A stretch of 46,866 nucleotides of DNA from Terriglobia bacterium (GTDB lineage Bacteria > Acidobacteriota > Terriglobia > Bryobacterales > Bryobacteraceae): assembly GCA_020073365.1 (NCBI GenBank), contig JAIQFL010000041.1, positions 1 through 46,866 of the forward strand, in the 5' to 3' direction. Positions 35,248-43,719 of this stretch are shown here, one piece after another. The position numbers and the translations under genes were made by a program. The number at the start of each line of letters is the position of its first letter. Positions within the stretch are counted from its first letter, which is position 1. A model generated the notes under the pieces. It saw only the letters and a program-made list of their open reading frames with translations. It made no database searches and was not told the DNA's origin.

Positions 35248-35253
35248 TATAGT
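35248..35253 (+). promoter_or_regulatory. -10 element giving a leaderless VOC transcript
   Basis: TATAGT ends eight bases before ATG 35262 and no ribosome-binding site is present, so translation is probably leaderless. Just upstream are the octamer palindrome ACGTACGT (35232-35239) and the inverted arms TATCAC (35224-35229) and GTGATA (35244-35249), possible operator sequence in this divergent promoter. Confidence 0.45.
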
Positions 35254-35261
35254 ACAGACCC

Positions 35262-36167
35262 ATGAAAGCTCCAAAGGTCGCTCGTGCTACGGTTCTGGTG
35301 ATGCTGCTCGCCAGAGCCTCTTCTATGGCGCAGGAGCAGCCGGCGCAGCCGCTGGTGCATTTTCATCACGTGCACCTGAACGCTTTGAATCCCGAGTTGG
35401 CGATGGGGTGGTACACGCGCCACTTCGACTGCGAGCGGGCGAAGTTCGGTGGCACGGATGCGCTGTGGGCCGGGAAGTCCTGGATCCTGTTCAACAAGGT
35501 GGACCAGCCACCGCTATGGAAGATCACAACGGCCCTCTACCACATCGGGTGGGGCGCGGAAAACGCCAAGGCGGATTACGAGAAGTTCATCGCCATGGGG
35601 GCGAGGTTCGAAACTCACATGCGCGATCTGGCGGAAGGGCTGCCGCTGGCGCCCGGGCTGCGCTATTACATGTACCTCTGGGGGCCGGACAACGTGATGA
35701 TCGAGGACATCACCGCCAACCACCACTACTACGATCATGTCCACCTGCTCAGCGAAGACCCGGTTTCGGCGGGCGAGTGGTATCAGAAGGAATTCGGATT
35801 TCCACGCCGCGCGCAACCGCCCTCGCGCCAGCCGCGGTTTTTTAACGGATACCAGATCGGCCCGACCTCGGGGTTCAACATCGACAACGTGAACGTGCCC
35901 ATCTTCCCGATTGAGCTGGCCCGGGAGCTATTTCCGGCGGAGTGGGAAGGGCGGAAACACCCCGATTCGCCGAAGGGCCACGCGCTCGACCACTTTGCGT
36001 TCAGTTGCGAAAACCTGGAGGTGATGCTGGCCCGCTTGCGCAAAGACGGCGTGAAGGTGGTCGAAGAGCCGCGCGTGATGTTGGACGGCGCGCTCAAATC
36101 CGCGTTCATCGAAGGGCCTGACAGCGTGCCGATCGAACTGGTCGAGGGCCACGCGAAGAAGGAGTAG
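35262..36167 (+). CDS. Exported VOC (glyoxalase/dioxygenase-fold) protein
   Basis: The 301-residue protein has a signal peptide (about 1-23, ending near SSMAQEQP) and two VOC modules. Candidate metal ligands are His in HFHHVHLN (about 30-35), Glu in NVMIED, His in YYDHVHLL, His in ALDHFAFS and Glu in VPIELVEG. The two-module plan is shared by glyoxalases, extradiol dioxygenases and related enzymes. A signal peptide on a VOC protein is unusual. A fragment similar to its C-terminus is found at 38420-38521. The substrate is unknown. It is convergent with the TonB receptor gene. Confidence 0.82.
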   Translation: MKAPKVARATVLVMLLARASSMAQEQPAQPLVHFHHVHLNALNPELAMGWYTRHFDCERAKFGGTDALWAGKSWILFNKVDQPPLWKITTALYHIGWGAENAKADYEKFIAMGARFETHMRDLAEGLPLAPGLRYYMYLWGPDNVMIEDITANHHYYDHVHLLSEDPVSAGEWYQKEFGFPRRAQPPSRQPRFFNGYQIGPTSGFNIDNVNVPIFPIELARELFPAEWEGRKHPDSPKGHALDHFAFSCENLEVMLARLRKDGVKVVEEPRVMLDGALKSAFIEGPDSVPIELVEGHAKKE

Positions 36168-36174
36168 CGCACCC

Positions 36175-38262
36175 TCACGGAGCGATCGGCCTCTCTCCAG
36201 GCCGCCACATGATTCCCAGCGCAACCACCTGTCCCGGTACTTGGGAGCCGCTGGTGGTGAAGAGCGGGGGCCGATTCTCCCAGTGATGTCCGGCGCCCAG
36301 ATCATGCCCCCATAACGATAACGTGAAGCCGCCTTTCAGGCCAAACGAGACTCCCGCGTCCACGCGGTTGTGGGTGGGCACGTCCTGGAAAGGAATCCCA
36401 CCGAAAACGTAGCCCGCGACCCCATTGTAGTGGTAGAGCGAAGCGTCAAGCTCTACGTGGCGAGCGATATCGAAGCGGGATTGCACATTGAACTGATGCC
36501 CTGTGGAATTGGCGACCGGCAGGTTCAGAGAATCGTTCATGTTCACTGAATTGCCTCGCAACTCGGTAACACCCGCTGCCAGCATCCAGCGGCTGAGCGG
36601 CCGAAGCTTGACGTAGAGTTCCAGGCCATGAGTCTGGCCGGGTCCGAGATTCTGCCACGGAAGAGCGACTTCCGCATACAGCGGGTTGGTATGAATCCGC
36701 GGCGGGCCTGCCACCCCAAGGGGATCGACCAGGTTCAGATTGATCAAATTGGCATAATGATTGTAGAAGATGGTCCCGTCCAGGGAAAAGATAGGGGTCG
36801 GATTGAACCGATAGCCGAATTCGTAAGCCGTCATTACTTCTGCTTCGAGCGCGGGATTCCCGATAGCCGTGAGGTAAGTGGGTACGACACCGGGCAGGCG
36901 GGCAAATTTGTACTCTTCGCTGTTGTAGGCCCTTGACGGAGTCCGAACCGCCCTCGATACCGCACCCCAGATGGAATGCCCTTTGCCGGGCAGCCAGACG
37001 CTCCGGATCTGTGGTTGAATTTCGAATCCGGTGTAAGAGTTGTGCTCGAATTTCGAGCCGGTACTGAATCGCCAGCGGCCGGGAACGATTTCCAATTGAT
37101 ACTGGGCGAATATGCTCGCGGTGGTGGTGCGCAGTCTGGTTGGAGTTCCACGAACCGTGAAACTCTCGGACAGTGTGTCGGCGTTCGTATCGAGGCTCAA
37201 GCCCCATACGAAGGAGTGCCGCCGGCGGATCTGGAAATCGTGTTGGAATTCCACCTTGCAGGTATTGCGAACGTCGTCCACACCGCTCTGCCCGTCCGAC
37301 CAATCGCAATAGCCAAACAGGCTACCGCTGGAATCCTCCGAAAGCCGCCGTGTCCATCGGGACAGAACATGGCCGCCTCTGGCGATGTAAGAATCAGCGG
37401 GCATAGTCTGGTACGCGCCGGGGCCGGTGAAGCTTGGTATTTCGGCTCGCAGGCGGCCTTCATACATCCCGCTTTCGACAGTGAGGTCATCCTTCTTTGA
37501 GAGATTGAAATCCAAGCGTATGCCGCCTTGCGACATATTCCACGAGTCAAACGCCGGCATCCCCGACGAGTCGATGCCCGGCTCCCAATAGGCGGCCTTC
37601 CCGAAAACACGATAGCTCAGGCGGTCTCCGACCCGATCTCCGTAGCGCATGCTGGCGGCAGATCCCTCATCGGTTCCCGAGGACGTCTTTACGGAGAACC
37701 CCTGAGTGTCTCCGGAATGCCGTGTGATGATGTTGATCACTCCATTGACCGCGTTGGCCCCCCACAGCGTACCGCCGGGGCCGCGGATCACTTCGATGCG
37801 GTCGATGTCTTCCAGAGGGATGTCTTCGAGTGCCCAAAAGACGCCGCCGAAATGCGGCGTGTAGACGCTTCGGCCATCGATGAGTACCAGCATCTTGTTA
37901 TTGAGGTAGTCATTGAATCCCCGGGCGCTGATAGTCCACCAATGGGAGTTCACCTTGGCCACATACAGGCCCGGCACCAGCCGCAGAGCTTCCGGAAGAG
38001 AAGAAAAACCACCGCGCCGAATATCCTCGGCACTGATGGTGAAGATGGCCGCGGGGGCTTCCAGAAGATTCTCGGCCTTCTTGGAGGCCGAGGTTACTTT
38101 GACGTGGATAGCCATGAGTTGATCCAGACTCAAATCGGTGAGGCTCGCGCCTCTGGCCGACTCCTCGTTCACCGTTGACGCCGGGCTTTGGCCATATGAC
38201 GGGGAGGCTGGTCCCAGCACCAGGATCAACAACCCGGCGATCGTGATAGGCAAGGTTTTCAT
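36175..38262 (-). CDS. TonB-dependent outer-membrane receptor
   Basis: The 695-residue protein has a signal peptide (MKTLPITIAGLLILVLGPAS) and a plug domain (about 45-170) with EAPAAIFTISAEDIRRGG, LRLVPGLYVAKV, SARGFN, MLVLIDGRSVY and DRIEVIRGPGGTLWGANAVN. A 22-strand-type beta-barrel follows to the C-terminus. The plug resembles vitamin B12/colicin-I-type receptors. The last residues are Pro/Arg-rich rather than the usual terminal Phe. ATG 38262 is preferred for its signal peptide; ATG 38295 is an alternative 11 codons longer. It would import a large or scarce substrate for the surrounding exported enzymes (inference). Confidence 0.92.
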   Translation of the reverse strand: MKTLPITIAGLLILVLGPASPSYGQSPASTVNEESARGASLTDLSLDQLMAIHVKVTSASKKAENLLEAPAAIFTISAEDIRRGGFSSLPEALRLVPGLYVAKVNSHWWTISARGFNDYLNNKMLVLIDGRSVYTPHFGGVFWALEDIPLEDIDRIEVIRGPGGTLWGANAVNGVINIITRHSGDTQGFSVKTSSGTDEGSAASMRYGDRVGDRLSYRVFGKAAYWEPGIDSSGMPAFDSWNMSQGGIRLDFNLSKKDDLTVESGMYEGRLRAEIPSFTGPGAYQTMPADSYIARGGHVLSRWTRRLSEDSSGSLFGYCDWSDGQSGVDDVRNTCKVEFQHDFQIRRRHSFVWGLSLDTNADTLSESFTVRGTPTRLRTTTASIFAQYQLEIVPGRWRFSTGSKFEHNSYTGFEIQPQIRSVWLPGKGHSIWGAVSRAVRTPSRAYNSEEYKFARLPGVVPTYLTAIGNPALEAEVMTAYEFGYRFNPTPIFSLDGTIFYNHYANLINLNLVDPLGVAGPPRIHTNPLYAEVALPWQNLGPGQTHGLELYVKLRPLSRWMLAAGVTELRGNSVNMNDSLNLPVANSTGHQFNVQSRFDIARHVELDASLYHYNGVAGYVFGGIPFQDVPTHNRVDAGVSFGLKGGFTLSLWGHDLGAGHHWENRPPLFTTSGSQVPGQVVALGIMWRPGERPIAP

Positions 38263-38419
38263 CGCTATTACCCACGGCGCGAACAAACGGAACATGGCGG
38301 ACCACAGGGGACCACGTTATACATATCGGATGGAATGGACGCCTTTAGAGACAATTGTTCGGTTCAAGAAGTGGCGCCAGTTCGTGGGGGAAACTCCGCG
38401 CGTCCAAGGCGTGGGATGC

Positions 38420-38521
38420 CGACGCAAGGAAGGTGGGAAAGTAGTCGAGGAGCCGTGCACCAGCTTCAATGGCACACTCCGATCGGCATACATCGAATGG
38501 CTGGACGGCGTGCCGCCGATC
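38420..38521 (+). pseudogene. Fragment of a VOC gene C-terminus
   Basis: The plus strand reads RRKEGGKVVEEP, then FNGTLRSAYIEWLDGVPPI. It aligns with the VOC protein at 35262-36167 (RKDGVKVVEEP, DGALKSAFIEGPDSVPIEL). No start codon, no metal-site modules and no proper C-terminus accompany it. It lies just upstream of the TonB receptor gene, whereas the intact VOC gene lies just downstream of it. It is inferred to be the relic of a second VOC copy. Confidence 0.7.
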
Positions 38522-38530
38522 CTGCGAGGC

Positions 38531-39610
38531 TCAACGGGCCTGTTGGATCTTCCCGCCCTTGGCAGAGAGCATCAGCTTGACCAGTTCTTCGGTGATTTTC
38601 GGCTCCAGTCCTTCGGTGTGCCCCTTGTCGATGCGCACGACATCGGCCACAACCATCCCGTCTTGGCAGTCCGGATAGACGTAAACTTGGGCCTTGCCGG
38701 GCGCCGGCAGGAGTCCCCACGACGGATTGGGCGGATTCTGACGCGTGCTGTCGTAGACATAACCGGCCTTCAGGTCAACGATCTCCTCCGCTTTGCGACG
38801 AGGTCCGCACTTGCATCTGGCGGCCCAGTCCGAGGTCTCGGGTATGCCTTTGTCATCCATTTCGCGCTGGCCCGTCGCATAGATGAACGAGAATTCGCCA
38901 GGCGGAGGTTCGCGCAAGGCGGCCGCAGCCGCGGCGAAGGCGGCCGCCACAGTACCGCCGCCCCCTGAGCGGGCCGCGGCCGCGGCAGGAAGTCCGGCGG
39001 GAGCGCCAAAACTCGAAGCACGGCCGGGGCTCCCGCCGAGCCGGCCGCCTGACAGGCTGAGCCAGCCATCGACCCTCTCTTTGAAGAATTCCGTTCTCAC
39101 GATCCGGTTAGAGGTCATGCCTCCCTGAGAGTGCCCCACCAGCCAGAAAGCCTTAATGTTCTCCTTGCCGATCTGATCGACCACCGAATTGACGATGTTC
39201 TGAAGGTATTCGTCGTCGGCCGTCGACCACGTCCTCGTCGGGGAGTTCGGAGTGGCGATCACGAGGCGATACTTGTCCTTATAATCCACGATCGGGAAAT
39301 AGTGGCGTTGCCAGTTTCCGTATGAGCCTGCCCCGTGAAGACTCAGGATGAAGGTGACCTTCTCGCCCGGCTTGAGATCGCACGGATAATCCAGGAAGTA
39401 GGTTCGGCGGCTCTTCATCTCGACCACCGGTCCTGGGTTGATCACCCTGTCTGCCGTGCACTCCTTGTCGGGACAGTGCAGGACTGGGGGTGTGGCACAG
39501 GGCGCCCCCGAGAACTGGAAGGGTTATTGTTGAGCGCTGGCATATCCCGCAAACGCCGCCACGGCCCCGAGCACGGCCAGAGGTCCGGCCGAATTGGTTG
39601 ATCTTTTCAT
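38531..39610 (-). pseudogene. Exported PHB-depolymerase/feruloyl-esterase-like hydrolase interrupted by one in-frame stop
   Basis: ATG 39610, behind AGGAGGGAG, begins a clean signal peptide (MKRSTNSAGPLAVLGAVAAF, ending YASAQQ). The next codon but two is TAA (39524-39526), after which the same frame continues through [13 protein letters not shown] and [11 protein letters not shown] into the hydrolase. There is no frameshift; one codon breaks the gene. The mature part shows [15 protein letters not shown], nucleophile motif GHSQGG and a late KGHTEGLEP histidine, as in LpqC/PHB-depolymerase-type esterases, with an Ala/Gly-rich low-complexity insert. A GTG at 39445 could start a leaderless-signal product in the cytoplasm. 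It is recently inactivated, a sequencing error, or read through. Confidence 0.75.
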
Positions 39611-39630
39611 ATAGCTCCCTCCTGGTTTTA

Positions 39631-39644
39631 ACCGACCGTTCGGT
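39631..39644. promoter_or_regulatory. TetR-type operator upstream of the esterase
   Basis: ACCGACCGTTCGGT (arms ACCGA and TCGGT around CCGT) lies 20 bases before ATG 39610 with A/T-rich flanks. It matches the site at 33227-33240 in 12 of 14 positions. The two sites suggest one TetR-family regulator for both transcription units. Confidence 0.6.
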
Positions 39645-39710
39645 AGATTACATCCCCGCCTTGGCGGTTGTCAAGGTGGGGCCGGCGCTTTCGCCTGCCA
39701 ACCGCTTTCC

Positions 39711-40817
39711 TCACGGCTTGCGGGGTTTGGGAACAAATGCCAGCAAGCGGCGCGGGTTATCCACCAGGATGCCGTGCAGGATCTTCTCGTCCATCCCAGC
39801 CTCCCGCAATTTCGGCGCGAACACCGTCACAGTCTTGGCGTATCCCGGTCCGCCGTTGCGCTTGAGTTGATTTCCGCCGGTCGAGAAATCGGACGAGAAA
39901 AGCAGTTGATCCGCATAGCCGGCCTCCAGCAGAGCCATGACCATCTTCACCTGCCCGGCATCGCCCGGCCCGCCCTGGCGGTCGAAACCGGCGAACGCCC
40001 CGAGCTTGCAGATTGCCTTCTGCACCTCCACTTGGGGGTCGCTCAGCCCGCCGACATGGCCGATCGCCACGCGTCCCGGCTTCACTCCCATCGATTCAAA
40101 AAGGTCAAGCTGCTCCAGTGCGCCCTTCCCGAAATTGGTATGGGTGAAGATGGCCAGGTTGGTTTCCTGATGAGCCTTGGCGATTGCACGGAAAACCTTA
40201 CGCTCGTCCGGGGTCATTACGTCCCAAGTGCCGATCTCGCCCAAGACGCCCACAGGTTGCGTGTTCACCTGTCGGATCAATTCCCCGGCAATCTGATCTT
40301 CGCTCCACGTGGCGATCTCGGGAGGATAGAAGGGCTGCGCGTAGTAACCGCAACCCGCCACGATGGGCAACCCGGATTTGGCGGAGATCTGTTTGAGAAA
40401 ATCCAAATCGCGGCCCATGTCGGGATGCCCGCCATCTACGATGCAGGCCACGCCGTCTTTGGCGGCCGCAGTCATCTCCTCGGCCATCAGATCGGGGTCC
40501 TGCATGAAAAAGGGTTGCGCCGGTTGGGCGGGTTGTGCAGGTTGAACTGGTCGTGCTGGCGGATTCCCTTGACCTCCGCGCGCAGGGAACAGCGATCGCG
40601 CCAGCGACATCCACCTCGGCATGAAATCGGGAGCCAACGAGAGATGCTCATGGAATAGCGTGGCGCCGCCGGTGAGCGACTCGGGCGGCAAGTCCTTCAA
40701 GACTGTCCGGATAATCGCGCCTTTTGGAAACTGGGGTTCGGCTGCGCCAGAGCCCGGTATAGCTGCTGTGGCAATCCCGGCGCCCAGCAACTTCAGTGCG
40801 TCACGTCGAGCGATCAT
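39711..40817 (-). CDS. Tat-exported phosphotriesterase-like amidohydrolase
   Basis: The 368-residue protein opens with a twin-arginine signal (MIARRDALKLLGAG, hydrophobic to about residue 25). The TIM-barrel metal site reads H56-x-H58 (FHEH), E194 in VLGEIG where many relatives have the carboxylated Lys, H226 (FTHT), H254 (IGHVGG) and D310 (SSDFS). A Glu bridge occurs in the resiniferatoxin-binding/phosphotriesterase-related branch. An insert at about 92-102 holds the repeat PAQPAQPAQP. ATG 40817 is chosen because AAGGAG lies six bases before it; ATG 40823 directly abuts that site. It follows actE by 27 bases and may be co-transcribed with the act genes. The substrate is unknown. Confidence 0.85.
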   Translation of the reverse strand: MIARRDALKLLGAGIATAAIPGSGAAEPQFPKGAIIRTVLKDLPPESLTGGATLFHEHLSLAPDFMPRWMSLARSLFPARGGQGNPPARPVQPAQPAQPAQPFFMQDPDLMAEEMTAAAKDGVACIVDGGHPDMGRDLDFLKQISAKSGLPIVAGCGYYAQPFYPPEIATWSEDQIAGELIRQVNTQPVGVLGEIGTWDVMTPDERKVFRAIAKAHQETNLAIFTHTNFGKGALEQLDLFESMGVKPGRVAIGHVGGLSDPQVEVQKAICKLGAFAGFDRQGGPGDAGQVKMVMALLEAGYADQLLFSSDFSTGGNQLKRNGGPGYAKTVTVFAPKLREAGMDEKILHGILVDNPRRLLAFVPKPRKP

Positions 40818-40844
40818 GACCATCTCCTTCGCGCCTTCCTGCGC

Positions 40845-41207
40845 TCATTTCGCCGCGATGTAGTCGATCAGAGTATCGATCTCGGAGTCCGTCAGCGTCT
40901 GGCGAAACGCGGGCATCAGCGAGCCACCGAATTTCACGCGTACTTTTATATACTCGCGGCTCGGTTTCAAATTGCCAAGAGGCATTTTGTTGCGCTTGAA
41001 AAGCTGGTAAAAGCTGGGACCGGTTTTTTTCGACTGCGCCCGATCGATGTCGTGGCAGACCGCGCAGTTCTCACGGTACAGTGCCTGACCAATCAGAAGC
41101 CGGTGCTTTTCCCAGGGAACGGGCGTGCGGTCGGCGGCTGACAGGATCATGGCAAGCAGGCACAGGGCCAGAATTCTGGAAGTCGCGTGTGCTACTCCCT
41201 CGGTCAT
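40845..41207 (-). CDS. actE: Alternative Complex III monohaem cytochrome c subunit (ActE-like)
   Basis: The 120-residue protein has an N-terminal hydrophobic signal/anchor (about 9-24), haem site CAVCH (about 48-52) and a distal Met in GGSLMPAF. Small monohaem cytochromes encoded after ActD are the ActE subunits of Alternative Complex III, which carry electrons from the complex to an acceptor. The start overlaps the actD stop (ATGA). The actE identification rests mainly on gene order; a generic cytochrome c is the alternative. Confidence 0.8.
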   Translation of the reverse strand: MTEGVAHATSRILALCLLAMILSAADRTPVPWEKHRLLIGQALYRENCAVCHDIDRAQSKKTGPSFYQLFKRNKMPLGNLKPSREYIKVRVKFGGSLMPAFRQTLTDSEIDTLIDYIAAK

Positions 41208-41713
41208 AGGCCGCTCCTTTCGATCTGAACCGCCCCATGCCGCCGTAGCGCGTCAAGGGCCTGCGCAACCTGCTCGGCCCGGCAGCGCACACGCAGGCAG
41301 ATCACGCCGGGATCCACATGCGGCACGGGAGCATCGCCCTCCCGCCTGCGGATCAGGCCGCTCTCCCGGAGAAACCAGGCGAATGTCGCCACAATCGCGC
41401 CCAGCATGGTCATCTCGTAGGTGATGACACCGGTGGCCCAGAACGAGAACAAGGGCATTCCGCCGGTGACCAGCTTGTAGTCGTGCTGGGTGTAGCGTAT
41501 GAAGACCGTCGCCAGCAGGCCGAATGCAACCGCCGCGGAGACCGCCACCAGTGACATCCGGCTCGGCCGGTCCAGCACGCCGCGAGCCAGCTCGACCGGC
41601 TCCGCCGAAAAGAGGTCCAGCGATCCGTGCTCGATTCCCGCTGCCCGCAATTGCCGGATGGCATCGGCCGCCCGCTCCTTCTCGCGGAACTCTCCCATCA
41701 GGAACACGGTCAC
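41204..41713 (-). CDS. actD: Alternative Complex III membrane subunit ActD (DUF3341)
   Basis: The 169-residue protein matches the DUF3341/ActD plan: a short N-terminal alpha/beta segment (MTVFLMGEFREKERAADAIR), two membrane helices (about 53-75 and 96-120) and a soluble tail. A longer open frame reaches 41917, but GTG 41713 overlaps the actC stop as GTGA, matches the family N-terminus, and is preferred. ActD is a membrane scaffold subunit of the quinol-oxidising complex. Confidence 0.87.
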   Translation of the reverse strand: MTVFLMGEFREKERAADAIRQLRAAGIEHGSLDLFSAEPVELARGVLDRPSRMSLVAVSAAVAFGLLATVFIRYTQHDYKLVTGGMPLFSFWATGVITYEMTMLGAIVATFAWFLRESGLIRRREGDAPVPHVDPGVICLRVRCRAEQVAQALDALRRHGAVQIERSGL

Positions 41714-43026
41714 TCTTCCTCCTGCGGATGCGGCTTGAATTCCCACACCGCGATGATGGGGAAGAGCTTCGAGAAGATCATGTAGAGCATCGCCATGGCT
41801 GCAAAGGTAGCGGCGGTAATGGCGAGCTCCACCCAAGTGGGCGCGTACGTTCCGGATGCCGACGCGAGCCGGGGATTCGCCAGAGTTGGCACTATGATCA
41901 GATACCGTTCGAGCCACATCCCCCCCAGCACCGAGGCCGATGCGATGGTGGCGGTCCGAATGGTGCGCAACCGCCGGACGCCAAGCAGCACCAGGGGCAC
42001 GACGAAATTCAGAAGCACCATGGTCCAGAAGTACGGAGCGTAGCGCGTGCGCGTGCGCGCCACGAACACGGCCATTTCCTTAGGGTCGTTGCCATACCAC
42101 ACGGTCAGGTTCTCCGCCATCGTGAAGTAGAACCAAAGCAGACTCATCAGCAGCAGCAGCTTGGCGAGGTTATTGAAGTGGTGGCGCGTCAGGTAGTATT
42201 CCAGGCGAAGAATTCTACGCAGCGCCGCCAGCACTACGATGAGGGCCGCGATCCCGCTGAAGATCGCGCCCGTCACGAAGTACGGGCCGAAGATGGTGCT
42301 GTGCCACATGGGCGCGACGGTCATGGCGAAGTCCCAGGCCACCACAGTGTGCACCGAAACGGCGACAGCGAGGATGATGCAGGCCATCAGCTTCATGGCG
42401 CGCTCCAGCGCGTGCCACTCGCGGTCGCTGCCGGTCCAGCCGAGTGAGAGCGTCCGATAGAGCACGCGGCGCCACGGCGTGGTATGCTCCGCCAGTTGCG
42501 CCAGGTCGGGGATCAACGGCAGATAGAGGTAGATCACGCTGCCGGTGAGATAGGTGACAATGGCGGTCAGATCCCACAGCAGCGGCGAGCGGAAATTCGG
42601 CCACAGAAGCCGCCCGTTGGGATACGGAAACAGCCAGAAGAAGAGCCACGCGCGTCCCAGGTGAATGATGGGAAACATGCCCCCGATCATCAGCGCGAAG
42701 ACCGTGATGGCTTCCGCGGCGCGCGTCACCGGCTTGCGCCAACTTGCGTCGGTGAGCCGCAGGATCGCGGAGATGAGCGTGCCCGCGTGGGAGATGCCGA
42801 TCCAAAAAACGAAATTGACCAGATAGAGGCCCCAGAACACGGGACGCTGCAAGCCGGTCACACCCATTCCGCTTCGGAGCTGGTAGCCCCAGGCAATCAG
42901 ACCCGCGGCGCCGATGACAAATAGCACGATGGTAGCCAGCACGTAATTCCGGCTCACGCCGGAAAGCGGTCGGAACAGGTCTTCCCGGATTCGCCCGTAG
43001 GGGAGCAGTTCGGGTGCCGTCGTCAT
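41710..43026 (-). CDS. actC: Alternative Complex III quinol-site subunit ActC (NrfD-like)
   Basis: The 438-residue polytopic protein (about ten helices) belongs to the NrfD/PsrC family and would hold the menaquinol/quinol oxidation site. Characteristic features are WGLYLVNFVFWIGISHAGT in the second helix region, FPIIHLGRAW, and a conserved YFTMAENLTVWYG loop. It starts three bases after the iron-sulfur gene and overlaps actD by four bases. The acidic C-terminus (HPQEEE) is cytoplasmic or peripheral. Confidence 0.9.
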   Translation of the reverse strand: MTTAPELLPYGRIREDLFRPLSGVSRNYVLATIVLFVIGAAGLIAWGYQLRSGMGVTGLQRPVFWGLYLVNFVFWIGISHAGTLISAILRLTDASWRKPVTRAAEAITVFALMIGGMFPIIHLGRAWLFFWLFPYPNGRLLWPNFRSPLLWDLTAIVTYLTGSVIYLYLPLIPDLAQLAEHTTPWRRVLYRTLSLGWTGSDREWHALERAMKLMACIILAVAVSVHTVVAWDFAMTVAPMWHSTIFGPYFVTGAIFSGIAALIVVLAALRRILRLEYYLTRHHFNNLAKLLLLMSLLWFYFTMAENLTVWYGNDPKEMAVFVARTRTRYAPYFWTMVLLNFVVPLVLLGVRRLRTIRTATIASASVLGGMWLERYLIIVPTLANPRLASASGTYAPTWVELAITAATFAAMAMLYMIFSKLFPIIAVWEFKPHPQEEE

Positions 43027-43029
43027 CGC

Positions 43030-43719
43030 CTATTTGGCCCTCTGGAGATAAAAGACCTTGGGTTTCGTGCCCAGCTCTTCGAGCAGCCGCGTGGCCCGGC
43101 CGCTCTCCGCGAGGCGCGCGACCTTGCTGTTGGAGTCGTTGAGATCGCCGAACACCATGGCTTCCGCCGGGCAGGACTGCACGCACGCGGGCTGGACGTC
43201 GCCATCGGCCACCGGACGGCCCTCCTGTGCGGCATCCTCACTGGCCCGCTTGATCCGCTGGATGCAGAAGGTGCACTTCTCCATGACTCCGCCCATGCGG
43301 ATCGCCACGTCCGGGTTATGCTGCAACGGGAGCGGCTCGGGCCACTCGGGCGCGAACCAGTTGAAGTAACGAACCGTGTAGGGGCAGTTGTTGGCGCAAT
43401 AGAAGGTGCCGACACAGCGGTTATACACCTGCACGTTCAGCCCTTCGGCATTGTGGTACGTGGCGTTAACCGGGCATACCGGCTCGCAGGGGGCATCGTC
43501 GCAGTGCTGGCATAGCACCGGCATGTATTTGACCTTGACGTCCGGAAACGTGCCTTCGTAGTAGCGATCCACGCGAATCCAGTGGACGGTGTGGCCCTTG
43601 GCGGCTTCAGCGGGGCTAGACACCGGCAGGTTGTTTTCGGCGTGGCAGGCGACCACACATGCCTGGCAGCCGGTGCAGCGGTCGAGATCGATGGCCATTC
43701 CCCAGCGGCGCTCCTTCAC
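43030..43719 (-). CDS. actB: Alternative Complex III iron-sulfur subunit (ActB C-terminal domain as a separate protein)
   Basis: The 229-residue ferredoxin-like protein has four cysteine clusters: CTGCQACVVAC, CQHCDDAPCEPVC, CVGTFYCANNCPY and a closing set beginning CTFC and ending with CVQSC. These fit four Fe-S clusters. In most Alternative Complex III loci this domain is fused to the molybdopterin-like domain as one ActB; here a stop separates them and the start GTG 43719 overlaps it (GTGA). It is inferred to relay electrons from the quinol site to the cytochromes. Confidence 0.88.
   Translation of the reverse strand: MKERRWGMAIDLDRCTGCQACVVACHAENNLPVSSPAEAAKGHTVHWIRVDRYYEGTFPDVKVKYMPVLCQHCDDAPCEPVCPVNATYHNAEGLNVQVYNRCVGTFYCANNCPYTVRYFNWFAPEWPEPLPLQHNPDVAIRMGGVMEKCTFCIQRIKRASEDAAQEGRPVADGDVQPACVQSCPAEAMVFGDLNDSNSKVARLAESGRATRLLEELGTKPKVFYLQRAK

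Noticed and set aside
41714..41917. N-terminal extension of actD
   Set aside because: It lies within actC in another frame; the GTGA overlap start at 41713 fits the family.
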